From NCBI GenBank assembly GCA_016721015.1, contig JADKJL010000011.1, positions 62,001-126,000 of the forward strand: 64,000 nt of DNA. The letters are read 5' to 3'. A program made the translations under genes and the position numbers. The notes beneath the pieces are model-generated. The model had not been told where the DNA came from and did no database searches. It was given only the letters and a program-made list of their open reading frames with translations. The stretch comes from Lysobacterales bacterium. GTDB taxonomy: Bacteria; Pseudomonadota; Gammaproteobacteria; Xanthomonadales; Rhodanobacteraceae. Positions 9,216-16,509 of the stretch are shown here, in pieces (positions within the stretch are counted from its first letter, which is position 1; each line of letters begins with the position of its first letter).

Positions 9216-9381
9216 AAAAGCATCACCCACTCATGACGAGCCTACGCGGGTATCACTTGAATGCATTGGTCGCTGAAGTTTCACTGCGCCAAAAAGTTGT
9301 GATCAAGAGACAGCCACAGAAGAGGGGTTGGAGTCGTACCTCCTGCTTCCATTCAGTCGTCATCCGGCGCTCCGCGCCACC

Positions 9382-9399
9382 TTCTCCCGACGGGAGAGG
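9382..9399. repeat. Short hairpin repeat (CTCCC/GGGAG type)
   Basis: TCTCCCG-A-CGGGAGA hairpin. A relative, CCTTCTCCCTAGCGGGAAAG, lies at 16466-16486. Both are intergenic and belong to a repeat type common in Xanthomonadales spacers. Confidence 0.5.
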
Positions 9400-9724
9400 G
9401 TTCAACTCAGCTGAGGTTCGAGGCTAATCGGGATCGGCAAAGCCCGACAGGTAGCTGGATTTAGGGAATCAGGAACATAGCTTTCGAAAAACGCAATGAT
9501 GCTTCGGGACGGCCGACCAAAGCACATCAATATCCAAATAACAAAGATAATACATCAAGCAAATAGGGGGTCAGAGAGCGATCTACCCAAAAATTGGCAG
9601 TTCAAGCTGTCGGAATATGGATTCAATCGTTCCTTGAAAAGTGCTGCGTTGCGGGATTGCCCATGCTTCTGGGAATAACCTATTCTCGATCAGCGGGGGG
9701 AGTCATAACAACGGGGTAATCCTG

Positions 9725-11653
9725 ATGATGGGTAACGACAAGCGGCTTTTGGCCGCTGCATTGCTGTGCAGTGGGTTGTTGGGAGTGGTGGCCGCGGGGG
9801 AGACGCAGGCCACGGATACTCGGGAGGGTTCGCCCATGTTCGCGGTTGACGCCGGCGCCGATGCGTTGCAAGCGGCACTCAACGAAGAAGAAGTGCGCAT
9901 GCGAGTCGAGCGCGCAAAATTCGTCGGCTATTTCGCCGAAGCATACCGCCGCTATCCGCGCATACCGCGTGGCACATTGGAGGCGATCGCGTACACGCAG
10001 AGCCGTTGGCAGAATCTGGAACCTGATTCGCTGGACGCGGGTATGCAACATCAGGACATGCCTCGCTCATGGGGTCTGATGGGCCTCTACCACGGCGAGG
10101 GATTTGCCGATCAGGTGGCTGATGCCGCCGCACTGTTGAATCTTTCCGCGTTCGATGTGATGAAGAGTCCGTCACTCAACGTGCTCGCCGCCGCCGCCCT
10201 GCTCGATCGTGAGCTGTCGGGTTCGGCCAACGACGAGATCGCCACGATTGCCGGCGCGCTTGAGCGTTACGCTGGCTTCCCTGCCGATGAGGGTTCCGTG
10301 TCGTCCTACGCGCGCGCCAGTTTTGCCTTCGATGTGTTGCTCACCCTCGACCGCGGGGTCAATGATCGTGGAATCGTGATACCCGAGCGCGCGGTGGAGT
10401 GGGAGAAAGCCTTCGATGCGGACATGCTGACCAAACTGGATGCGCCCTTCCTGCGCCTAGACGTGCAGGGCGACCGCATTGAAACCGACGAGTACCGCAT
10501 CGATCCGATCACCGAGCAGCTCGAGCACAAGTCGGCGATGGGCGACGGCACCGCGTCGGAAAAGAGCGATACGGGCAATAGCGTGCAGAGCACCGACTAT
10601 GCTCCGGCTATCTGGCTGGCCTCGCCCAACTATTCGTCACGGGGTGGCAGCGCAATTCGCGAGGCGGTGATCCATACCACTGAAGGCAACTACGCCGGTG
10701 CCATCTCCTGGCTGCGCAATCCCGCCAGCCAGGCAAGTGCCCACTATGTGGTTCGCAGTTCCGATGGTCAGATCACGCAACTGGTCAGGGAGAGCGACAA
10801 GGCCTGGCACGCGCGTTCGCACAATCCCTACTCGCTGGGTATCGAACACGAAGGCTTCGTGAACAACAGCAGCTGGTACACGACGGCGATGTACAACGCC
10901 TCTGCTGGAATCGTGCGCATGTTCTGTGCGCGCTATTCGCAGATTACCTGCTCGTCCGCCTACAAGGGTGCTGCGAGCAGCGGTCACCTGGTGCTGGGGG
11001 ACAGCGTTGATATCAAGGGCCACCAGCATCTCAGCGACAATGACCACAATGATCCGGGCATCTACTGGAACTGGTCGCGCTACTACGGATTGATCAATCC
11101 CGGCAGCGGGGGTGGTACCGGAACCAAGATCGCCGACACATTTGAATCGAGTGTGGGCCACTTCACCAACAGCCCGACCTATTCGGGCAGTACGGTTGGT
11201 GTCGCCACGAACTCCAGCGCCACGCGCGATTGCAACATACGCAAGGTCGGCAACTGCTCGCTGCACGTGGAGCTGATGGACAACACCGCCAGCAGTGCGG
11301 ATTGGGCGGTTCGCCTGTTGTCCGGTGGCGGTACTCCGGGTAGCAACGTCCAACTGGCCCGCAATGGGCGGGTCGGCTTCTGGGTGTTCGCGGCCGGCAC
11401 CGGCATGCAGGTGGGGATCGGTATTGACGACAGCGATGGCACCGAACGCTCGGTTTCGCGCGCGTTGACCGCCAATACTTGGACCTATGTCGAGTGGAAT
11501 CTGTCCGATTCGGGGCAGTGGAACGCATGGGCAGGTGGCAGCAATGGGGCGATCAACGCCAGCAACGTGACCCTGGATGCGATCTGGATCTATCGGGCAG
11601 AGACCGCGTACACCGTCAATACATATATTGATGACGTGCAGATCCGCTACTGA
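9725..11653 (+). CDS. Secreted N-acetylmuramoyl-L-alanine amidase (Amidase_2)
   Basis: A 642-residue exported protein with a signal peptide (KRLLAAALLCSGLLGVVAAG). Residues about 60-190 resemble a lysozyme/transglycosylase-like helical region (RIPRGTLEAIAYTQSRW, then SWGLMGLYHGEG), but catalysis there is not assured. Residues about 300-460 form an Amidase_2 zinc domain that cleaves the bond between muramic acid and the stem peptide. Its predicted zinc ligands are H317 (in VIHTTEG), H433 and D443, with the H-to-D spacing of ten seen in AmpD. GIEHEG is the other conserved site. A Gly-rich linker leads to a C-terminal beta-sandwich of about 170 residues, probably a binding module. The ATG at 9725 gives the best signal peptide; 9728 is equally possible. 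The gene stands alone and is followed by a terminator. Confidence 0.85.
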   Translation: MMGNDKRLLAAALLCSGLLGVVAAGETQATDTREGSPMFAVDAGADALQAALNEEEVRMRVERAKFVGYFAEAYRRYPRIPRGTLEAIAYTQSRWQNLEPDSLDAGMQHQDMPRSWGLMGLYHGEGFADQVADAAALLNLSAFDVMKSPSLNVLAAAALLDRELSGSANDEIATIAGALERYAGFPADEGSVSSYARASFAFDVLLTLDRGVNDRGIVIPERAVEWEKAFDADMLTKLDAPFLRLDVQGDRIETDEYRIDPITEQLEHKSAMGDGTASEKSDTGNSVQSTDYAPAIWLASPNYSSRGGSAIREAVIHTTEGNYAGAISWLRNPASQASAHYVVRSSDGQITQLVRESDKAWHARSHNPYSLGIEHEGFVNNSSWYTTAMYNASAGIVRMFCARYSQITCSSAYKGAASSGHLVLGDSVDIKGHQHLSDNDHNDPGIYWNWSRYYGLINPGSGGGTGTKIADTFESSVGHFTNSPTYSGSTVGVATNSSATRDCNIRKVGNCSLHVELMDNTASSADWAVRLLSGGGTPGSNVQLARNGRVGFWVFAAGTGMQVGIGIDDSDGTERSVSRALTANTWTYVEWNLSDSGQWNAWAGGSNGAINASNVTLDAIWIYRAETAYTVNTYIDDVQIRY

Positions 11654-11995
11654 GGAACCCTCCATGCGACGTGTCGCTGACGATGCGTCGCGTGGAACCC
11701 TGATCTAGGGAAGGCTTCACTGACCGGGCAGCGGCTCGAATCTTCGGTACGCTGCCCGGTTTCCCGTGCTGCCATGCAGAAGCATTTCCTTTCGTGCTCG
11801 TGCGGCAAGCGTGCGAGGAGCATTGCTGAACAGTTGGAAGCGGCAGACTCAATGCACACGGAAATGCGGAGCAAACAATGCAGGTGGCCTTGAGCGAGTC
11901 CGTGCACAGGCTGAGATCCATCACCGATTGGTTCATGAGGGGTATTCTGGCGAAAAGTGGGAGAAGGACTCCAGCTTGTGCGGGGAGGGGAATTG
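11654..11995. other. Intergenic region with terminator
   Basis: 342 bases. Apart from the hairpin at 11724-11762 I see no gene or repeat. The last bases carry the strong ribosome-binding site of the next gene. Confidence 0.5.
11724..11762 (+). terminator. Rho-independent-type terminator after the amidase gene
   Basis: CCGGGCAGCG (11724-11733) pairs perfectly with CGCTGCCCGG (11750-11759), a 10-bp GC-rich stem with a 16-base loop, followed by TTT. It lies 70 bases after the amidase stop. The T-run is short, so termination may be partial. Confidence 0.6.
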
Positions 11996-12373
11996 ATGGA
12001 CAAGAGCGCATCTCTGATCGCGATCAGGCTTGTGCATACCCTCGCCTGGGCGTTTTTTGCCGGCTGCGTCGTGTTGCTGCCTTTCGCTGCTCATGCGCGG
12101 CGATTTGATCTGGCCTTTTTTCTGATCGGCTTCGTCACCGTGGAGATTGGCGTTCTGGCTTTCAATCGATGGCGTTGCCCTCTGACTGCTGTGGCGGCGC
12201 GTTACACCGCGGATCGCAAGGCCAATTTCGATATCTACTTGCCGCTTTGGTTGGCCCGCTACAACAAGGAGATTTTTGGCTCCTTGTTCGTGGCTGGCGT
12301 GGTCTACACAGCTTTCGAGTGGTGGCACGCGACCGCTGGCATCCAGCAATTGACTGACTGCATTCCGCGCTGA
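11996..12373 (+). CDS. Small integral membrane protein, unknown function
   Basis: A 125-residue protein with three likely membrane helices (around residues 8-30, 38-56 and 92-110). A conserved-looking polar segment, RYTADRKANFDIYLPLWLARYNK, sits between the second and third. I recall similar short membrane proteins in related bacteria but no established function. The ATG at 11996 is fixed by GGGGAGGGGA just upstream; the frame extends a few codons further back without support. It is followed after 150 bases by an MFS transporter on the same strand, which may or may not share its promoter. Confidence 0.75.
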   Translation: MDKSASLIAIRLVHTLAWAFFAGCVVLLPFAAHARRFDLAFFLIGFVTVEIGVLAFNRWRCPLTAVAARYTADRKANFDIYLPLWLARYNKEIFGSLFVAGVVYTAFEWWHATAGIQQLTDCIPR

Positions 12374-12524
12374 TATTTCCGGCCAGCTGATCTTGAACAG
12401 ACTGCGATGGCTGCATGGTGGCGGTGCCACCCGGCGAGGCGAATCCCGCCGAATCAAGGTTCAATCGACTGCTAGGATGGCGCTTTCGGCTTCGGCCGTG
12501 GCAGGCAATCTGAGGAACCCGTGC

Positions 12525-13730
12525 ATGTCCGCACCCGCGATCAAACGCCCCCGTCTGCCTTCCAGCGTCTGGGCCCTGGGTTTCGTCAGTCTGTTCACCG
12601 ATGTCGGCTCGGAGATGGTGCACAGTCTTCTGCCCGTGCTGCTGGCTGGCACACTTGGCGCGAGCGCGCTGACCATTGGTTTGATCGAAGGCGCGGCGGA
12701 ATCGCTGGTGTTGATCACCAAGGTGTTCTCCGGCTACATCAGCGACGCGTTCGGAAAGCGCAAGCCACTGGTGCTCCTCGGCTATGGACTTGCCGCGGCG
12801 GTCAAGCCGCTGTTTCCATTGGCGGGATCGGTCGAAACGGTGGTCGCGGCGCGCCTGCTGGATCGATTCGGCAAGGGCATTCGCGGCGCACCCCGCGACG
12901 CCTTGATCGCCGATGTCACGCCGGCCGAAGTGCGCGGCGCTGCATTTGGTTTGCGTCAGTCGATGGATTCGATCGGGGCCGTGCTGGGTCCATTGCTGGC
13001 GGTGGGCCTGATGGCCATTTTCCTCGGCAACATCAATGCCGTGCTCTGGTTTGCGGTGGTGCCGGGGGTGATCGCGGTTGCCTTGATCGTGTTCGTGGTG
13101 CGTGAGCCTGCGCAGGTCGAGCGACATGCGCGCTTGCCGATCTCTCGCGCTGGTCTGGCCAGTCTGGGCAAGCCGTTCTGGATGGTGGTTGTCGTCGGTG
13201 GCCTGCTTTCGCTGGCGCGCTTCAGCGAGGCGTTCCTGATCCTGCGCGGCAGCCAGCTTGGACTTTCCAACGGCCACGTGCCCTTGGTGCTGGTAATCAT
13301 GAGTGTCGTCTATACGATTTCAGCATGGCCGGTCGGGGCGCTTTCCGATCGCTGGTCTCGCGGCGGCCTGTTTTCCGCTGGCATGATCGTGCTGATTCTT
13401 GCCGACGCCATGCTGGCCGTCGCGGACGGGCCGCTTGGGGTGTTTGTTGGTGCCGGCCTGTGGGGACTGCATCTCGGCATGACCCAAGGCCTGCTGGCGG
13501 CGATGATCGCCGACACCACGCCCACTGCCTGGCGCGGAACCGCCTTTGGCGTGTTCAGTCTCATTTGCGGTATTGCCTTGCTCGTCGCCAGCGTTGCGGC
13601 GGGCGCACTCTGGGATCTGCACGGACCACAGACGACGTTTCTGGTCGGCGGCATGTTTGCCCTGCTCTCGGTCTGCGCGTTGCCGCTTTTGAAGCGGGGG
13701 AGTGGGGAGCAGCGGAAGCATCGTGACTGA
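12525..13730 (+). CDS. MFS transporter
   Basis: A 401-residue, twelve-helix major facilitator superfamily carrier. The signature between helices 2 and 3 reads GYISDAFGKRKPLVLLGYG, a variant of the G-x3-D-x2-GRR motif, and the repeated half-motif is ALSDRWSRGG. DRFGKGIRGAPRDALIAD is typical of a subgroup often annotated as putative resistance or unknown-substrate transporters. The ATG at 12525 has GAGGAA seven bases before it and begins a normal cytoplasmic N-terminus; the open frame upstream is non-coding in character. Substrate and energy coupling cannot be read beyond probable proton antiport. It lies upstream of fdhD with a 77-base gap, so co-transcription is possible. Confidence 0.85.
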   Translation: MSAPAIKRPRLPSSVWALGFVSLFTDVGSEMVHSLLPVLLAGTLGASALTIGLIEGAAESLVLITKVFSGYISDAFGKRKPLVLLGYGLAAAVKPLFPLAGSVETVVAARLLDRFGKGIRGAPRDALIADVTPAEVRGAAFGLRQSMDSIGAVLGPLLAVGLMAIFLGNINAVLWFAVVPGVIAVALIVFVVREPAQVERHARLPISRAGLASLGKPFWMVVVVGGLLSLARFSEAFLILRGSQLGLSNGHVPLVLVIMSVVYTISAWPVGALSDRWSRGGLFSAGMIVLILADAMLAVADGPLGVFVGAGLWGLHLGMTQGLLAAMIADTTPTAWRGTAFGVFSLICGIALLVASVAAGALWDLHGPQTTFLVGGMFALLSVCALPLLKRGSGEQRKHRD

Positions 13731-13807
13731 AGTCGTTGCCACCATGAACGGACGCACGGGACGAACACCGTGATGTATGGTTCAGTTTTGTTGGATGCGG
13801 ATAGCGA

Positions 13808-14653
13808 ATGCCCTCTGATGCGCACAAGCCGAAGTCATCGTCGCCAGTCGACGCAGGCTGCGTGAGTCGACGCGTTGCCCGCTCTCACCATGGAACGATC
13901 GAAGAGGATGACGACTGGATCGCCAGCGAGGTTCCGATCGCGCTGAGTTACAACGGCCAGGCGCATGTCGTCATGTTGGCGACGCCGCTGGACCTGGCGG
14001 ATTTCGCACTGGGTTTCAGCATCAGCGAGGCGATCATCGCGGCGGCGGACGAAGTTGAAACGATCACGATGCACGAAAGGCTCGAAGCGATCGAAATCGA
14101 TCTGCGCGTTCCCTTGGCGCGCGCCGAAGCGATTGCCGAGCGCCGGCGCAATCTGAGCGGGCGCAGCAGTTGCGGCGTGTGCGGAATGCAAGAACTTGAA
14201 GACGTGCTGCGCGTCCCGGTCAGGGTTGCGTCGGCGATCCGTATCGGCAGCGACGCCTTGCATCGCGCGCTCAAATCCCTCGAAGCCGCACAACACCTCA
14301 ATCGGCTCACCGGCGCGACCCATGCGGCGGCCTGGGTCGACGGGCATGGCGAGCTGCAATGCGTGCGCGAGGATGTCGGTCGCCACAACGCACTCGACAA
14401 GCTGATTGGCGCGATGGCGAATCGCGGCCTTGATCCGAACCTCGGTTTCCTTGTTTTGACCAGTCGCGCGAGCTACGAAATGGTGCAGAAGGCAGCCAGC
14501 TTCGGCATAGGCCTGGTTGCCGCGGTATCCGCGCCGACCGCGCTCGCCGTCCAATTGGCGGACAGTTGTGCGGTCACCCTGATCGGCTTTGCCCGCGATG
14601 CCGGGCATGTCGTCTACACTCATCCGTATCGCATTGCCGGACACGGTGCCTGA
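13808..14653 (+). CDS. fdhD: Formate dehydrogenase accessory sulfurtransferase FdhD
   Basis: A 281-residue FdhD, which takes sulfur from a cysteine desulfurase and passes it to the molybdenum cofactor of formate dehydrogenase; without it the enzyme is inactive. The catalytic CxxC loop is present as C122-G-V-C125 in SSCGVCG. Other family marks are PLDLADFALGF near the N-terminus, CVREDVGRHNALDKLIGA, and LTSRASYEMVQKAASFGI. Length is normal for the family. The ATG at 13808 is the only sensible start. The formate dehydrogenase delta subunit gene follows after three bases, so the two are one operon. No formate dehydrogenase alpha, beta or gamma genes are in the window. Confidence 0.93.
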   Translation: MPSDAHKPKSSSPVDAGCVSRRVARSHHGTIEEDDDWIASEVPIALSYNGQAHVVMLATPLDLADFALGFSISEAIIAAADEVETITMHERLEAIEIDLRVPLARAEAIAERRRNLSGRSSCGVCGMQELEDVLRVPVRVASAIRIGSDALHRALKSLEAAQHLNRLTGATHAAAWVDGHGELQCVREDVGRHNALDKLIGAMANRGLDPNLGFLVLTSRASYEMVQKAASFGIGLVAAVSAPTALAVQLADSCAVTLIGFARDAGHVVYTHPYRIAGHGA

Positions 14654-14656
14654 TCG

Positions 14657-14890
14657 ATGGATGTGCAACGCCTGATCGCGATGGCCAACGACATCGCGCG
14701 CTATTTCGCCAGCGAACCCGAGCCCAAGGTTGGCGTCGAAGGCGTGGCCGAACATCTGCGCAAGTTCTGGAACCTGCGCATGTGCGAGCAACTCGTCAGC
14801 CACGTCGAAAGTGGTGGTGGCGGGCTCGATCCGATGGCCGTTGCCGCGGTACGACGATTGGCGGCGCAGCGCGCGGACTCCTCGGCATGA
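14657..14890 (+). CDS. fdsD: NAD-dependent formate dehydrogenase delta subunit (FdsD-like)
   Basis: A 77-residue protein matching the small delta subunit of soluble molybdenum formate dehydrogenases. Typical features are the N-terminal RLIAMANDIARYFASEP, the central VAEHLRKFWNLRMCEQL, and a C-terminal LDPMAVAAVRRL. The delta subunit belongs to the FdsGBACD type of NAD-linked enzyme and is thought to aid assembly or stability. In most genomes it follows the catalytic genes. Here it follows only fdhD, three bases downstream, in what looks like a two-gene unit. The catalytic subunits must be elsewhere if the enzyme exists. Confidence 0.85.
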   Translation: MDVQRLIAMANDIARYFASEPEPKVGVEGVAEHLRKFWNLRMCEQLVSHVESGGGGLDPMAVAAVRRLAAQRADSSA

Positions 14891-15218
14891 CCCGAATTGG
14901 CGCCCGGCTGTGGGCCGCGGGCGTGACCACCGGGACTTGTTGAAACCGGTGCGATTGCGTATCCAGCTCCCCGGCGGAGATGAGATCGATTGATGCAAAC
15001 GGCGAGGGCAAGCTGCCTGGCGGCCGTGAATCCCTGCTTTCTGCGAAGTTTCTCCATCTTCTTCTGCGAAACTTTGCGAGCGCGGTGCACTCCGAACGTA
15101 ATGGCAGCTCCCGGCCGGGCTCGGAGCGGGACGGTCAGCGAGAGTTCGGATCGAACGAAGCGGTTATGCTGCGATGACTCCAGGGTTCGCGCTGACCCAT
15201 GAATAGAAGGATGTGCGC
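14891..15218. other. Intergenic region, no gene seen
   Basis: 328 bases between the formate dehydrogenase delta gene and the efflux operon. No frame with a ribosome-binding site and no repeat was recognised. It should hold the promoter of the RND operon. Confidence 0.45.
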
Positions 15219-16418
15219 ATGTCGCGCGGAAAGTTGATTGCGGGAATCATTGTTGTGGTCGTCGCCGGAATCCTTGCCTGGCGGATGTTTGGCAGTGGCG
15301 GAGAGCCCGGCGCACGGCGCGGGTCGCCCGGTGCGGGTGCCGACGATGCACCGGTGCCGGTGACGGCGGTCGCGGCCACTGCGCAGGACGTACCGCTGTA
15401 TCTGACCGCACTTGGCACCGTGCAGGCATTGAACACGGTCACCGTCAGTGCCCAGGTCAGCGGCCAGTTGCAGGCCGTGCACTTTGCCGAAGGCGAGGAG
15501 GTGAAGAAGGGCGACCTGATCGCCGAAATCGACCCGCGTTCCTATCAGGCGGCTCTGGATCAGGCCTTGGCGAAAAAGAAGCAGGACGAGGCGCAACTGG
15601 CCGCCTCGCGCAGCACCCTCCAGCGCTATTCCGATCTGATCGAGAAGAAGTTTGTCTCCGCCCAGGATCTGGAGAACCAGCGCCAGATCGTGCGCCAGCA
15701 GGAAGCCCTGATCGCGGGTGATGCGGCGGCAGTCGAGAATGCGCGTACGCAGTTGAGTTTCACCAGGGTGATCGCCCCGATCGACGGGCTTGCCGGGATT
15801 CGCCAGGTCGATGCCGGCAATCTTCTCCAGGCCAACGGCAGTGCCATTGTCGTGCTGACCCAGACCCACCCACTCAATGTGATCTTCAACTTGCCACAGC
15901 AGGACATGGCCAAGGTTCGTGAAGCGGACCAGACGCCCCTCGTTGTCAGCGCAATGTCGCGCATCGATTCCACCCCGATCGCCGAGGGCGTACTCAAGGT
16001 GATCGACAATTCGATCGACACCAGCACGGCAACGTTCAAGCTCAAGGCCGAGTTCCCCAACGCCGATCGCAAACTCTGGCCGGGCGAGTTCGTCAACGTG
16101 CGCCTGGCCGTGCGTACGGTGAAGGACGGCATCGTGGTTCCGGCGACCGGCGTGCAGCAGGGTCCAGACGGCGAATACGCCTGGGTCGTGCAGGGTGATT
16201 CGACGGTCAAGATGCAGCCGGTGGTCACCACCGGTACGGTCGATGGCGGTGGCGTGCTCATTGCCAGCGGCCTGTCCGCCGGCGACCGCGTTGTCACCGA
16301 GGGCCAGTTCCGCCTGAAGACCGGAATCAAGGTCGCGCCGATGGCGCCGGGCGAAGTGGTTGCTGCGAAGGCCCCTGCTGAAGGCGACAAGAAATCCGGC
16401 AATCGCGGACGGCGCTGA
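15219..16418 (+). CDS. RND efflux periplasmic adaptor subunit (MdtA-like)
   Basis: A 399-residue membrane fusion protein that bridges an inner-membrane RND pump to an outer-membrane channel. An N-terminal membrane anchor (KLIAGIIVVVVAGILAWRMF) is followed by a Gly/Arg-rich linker. The biotinyl-lipoyl half-motifs are GTVQALNTVTVSAQVSGQL and, after the hairpin, ARTQLSFTRVIAPIDGLAGI. Between them is the coiled-coil hairpin (QALAKKKQDEAQLAASRSTL to DLENQRQIVRQQEALIAG). The beta-barrel domain and a Lys/Arg-rich tail complete the protein. The ATG at 15219 is set by AGAAGGA seven bases upstream; a GTG two codons earlier is less well placed. Two RND pump genes follow, giving an MdtABC-like order. Substrates are unknown. 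Confidence 0.9.
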   Translation: MSRGKLIAGIIVVVVAGILAWRMFGSGGEPGARRGSPGAGADDAPVPVTAVAATAQDVPLYLTALGTVQALNTVTVSAQVSGQLQAVHFAEGEEVKKGDLIAEIDPRSYQAALDQALAKKKQDEAQLAASRSTLQRYSDLIEKKFVSAQDLENQRQIVRQQEALIAGDAAAVENARTQLSFTRVIAPIDGLAGIRQVDAGNLLQANGSAIVVLTQTHPLNVIFNLPQQDMAKVREADQTPLVVSAMSRIDSTPIAEGVLKVIDNSIDTSTATFKLKAEFPNADRKLWPGEFVNVRLAVRTVKDGIVVPATGVQQGPDGEYAWVVQGDSTVKMQPVVTTGTVDGGGVLIASGLSAGDRVVTEGQFRLKTGIKVAPMAPGEVVAAKAPAEGDKKSGNRGRR

Positions 16419-16465
16419 GCGACGGGCAAAGTCACCTTGCGACTTTGCCGATCAACCTTTGATCA

Positions 16466-16486
16466 CCTTCTCCCTAGCGGGAAAGG
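16466..16486. repeat. Short hairpin repeat between adaptor and pump genes
   Basis: CCTTCTCCC-TAGC-GGGAAAGG forms an imperfect 8-9 bp stem in the 91-base gap between the adaptor and the first pump gene. It resembles the hairpin at 9382-9399. With no T-run after it, it is more likely a repeat or RNA-processing/attenuation structure than a terminator. Confidence 0.45.
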
Positions 16487-16509
16487 ACAACCAGCGGGAA
16501 TTCTGAACC

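Larger units (their letters stand above)
8966..9314. mobile_element. Possible MITE-like unit bounded by 22-bp inverted repeats
   Basis: A perfect 22-bp sequence beginning GCTGTCTCTTGATCACAA at 8966-8987 recurs in inverted orientation at 9293-9314, giving a unit of 349 bases with no coding capacity. Both ends are followed outward by related words (CACAGAAG). Two inverted 26-bp palindromic repeats lie inside. Non-coding DNA bounded by long perfect terminal inverted repeats fits a miniature transposable element. No target-site duplication could be defined. Confidence 0.4.
8771..9724. other. Repeat-rich intergenic region
   Basis: About 950 bases without a supported gene. It holds a 22-bp perfect inverted repeat pair (8966-8987 and 9293-9314), inside which lies an inverted pair of 26-bp palindromic repeats, then a small hairpin (9382-9399). 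From about 9480 to 9640 the base composition becomes clearly AT-richer, with runs such as AATAACAAAGATAATACATC. This may be the promoter region of the amidase gene that follows. Confidence 0.6.

Noticed and set aside
9420..9470. Words GGCAAAGCC and GGTAGCTGGATT resembling a cyclic di-GMP (GEMM) riboswitch upstream of the amidase gene
   Set aside because: The two words are only five bases apart, whereas the class I riboswitch needs a full stem between them, and the first stem is missing.
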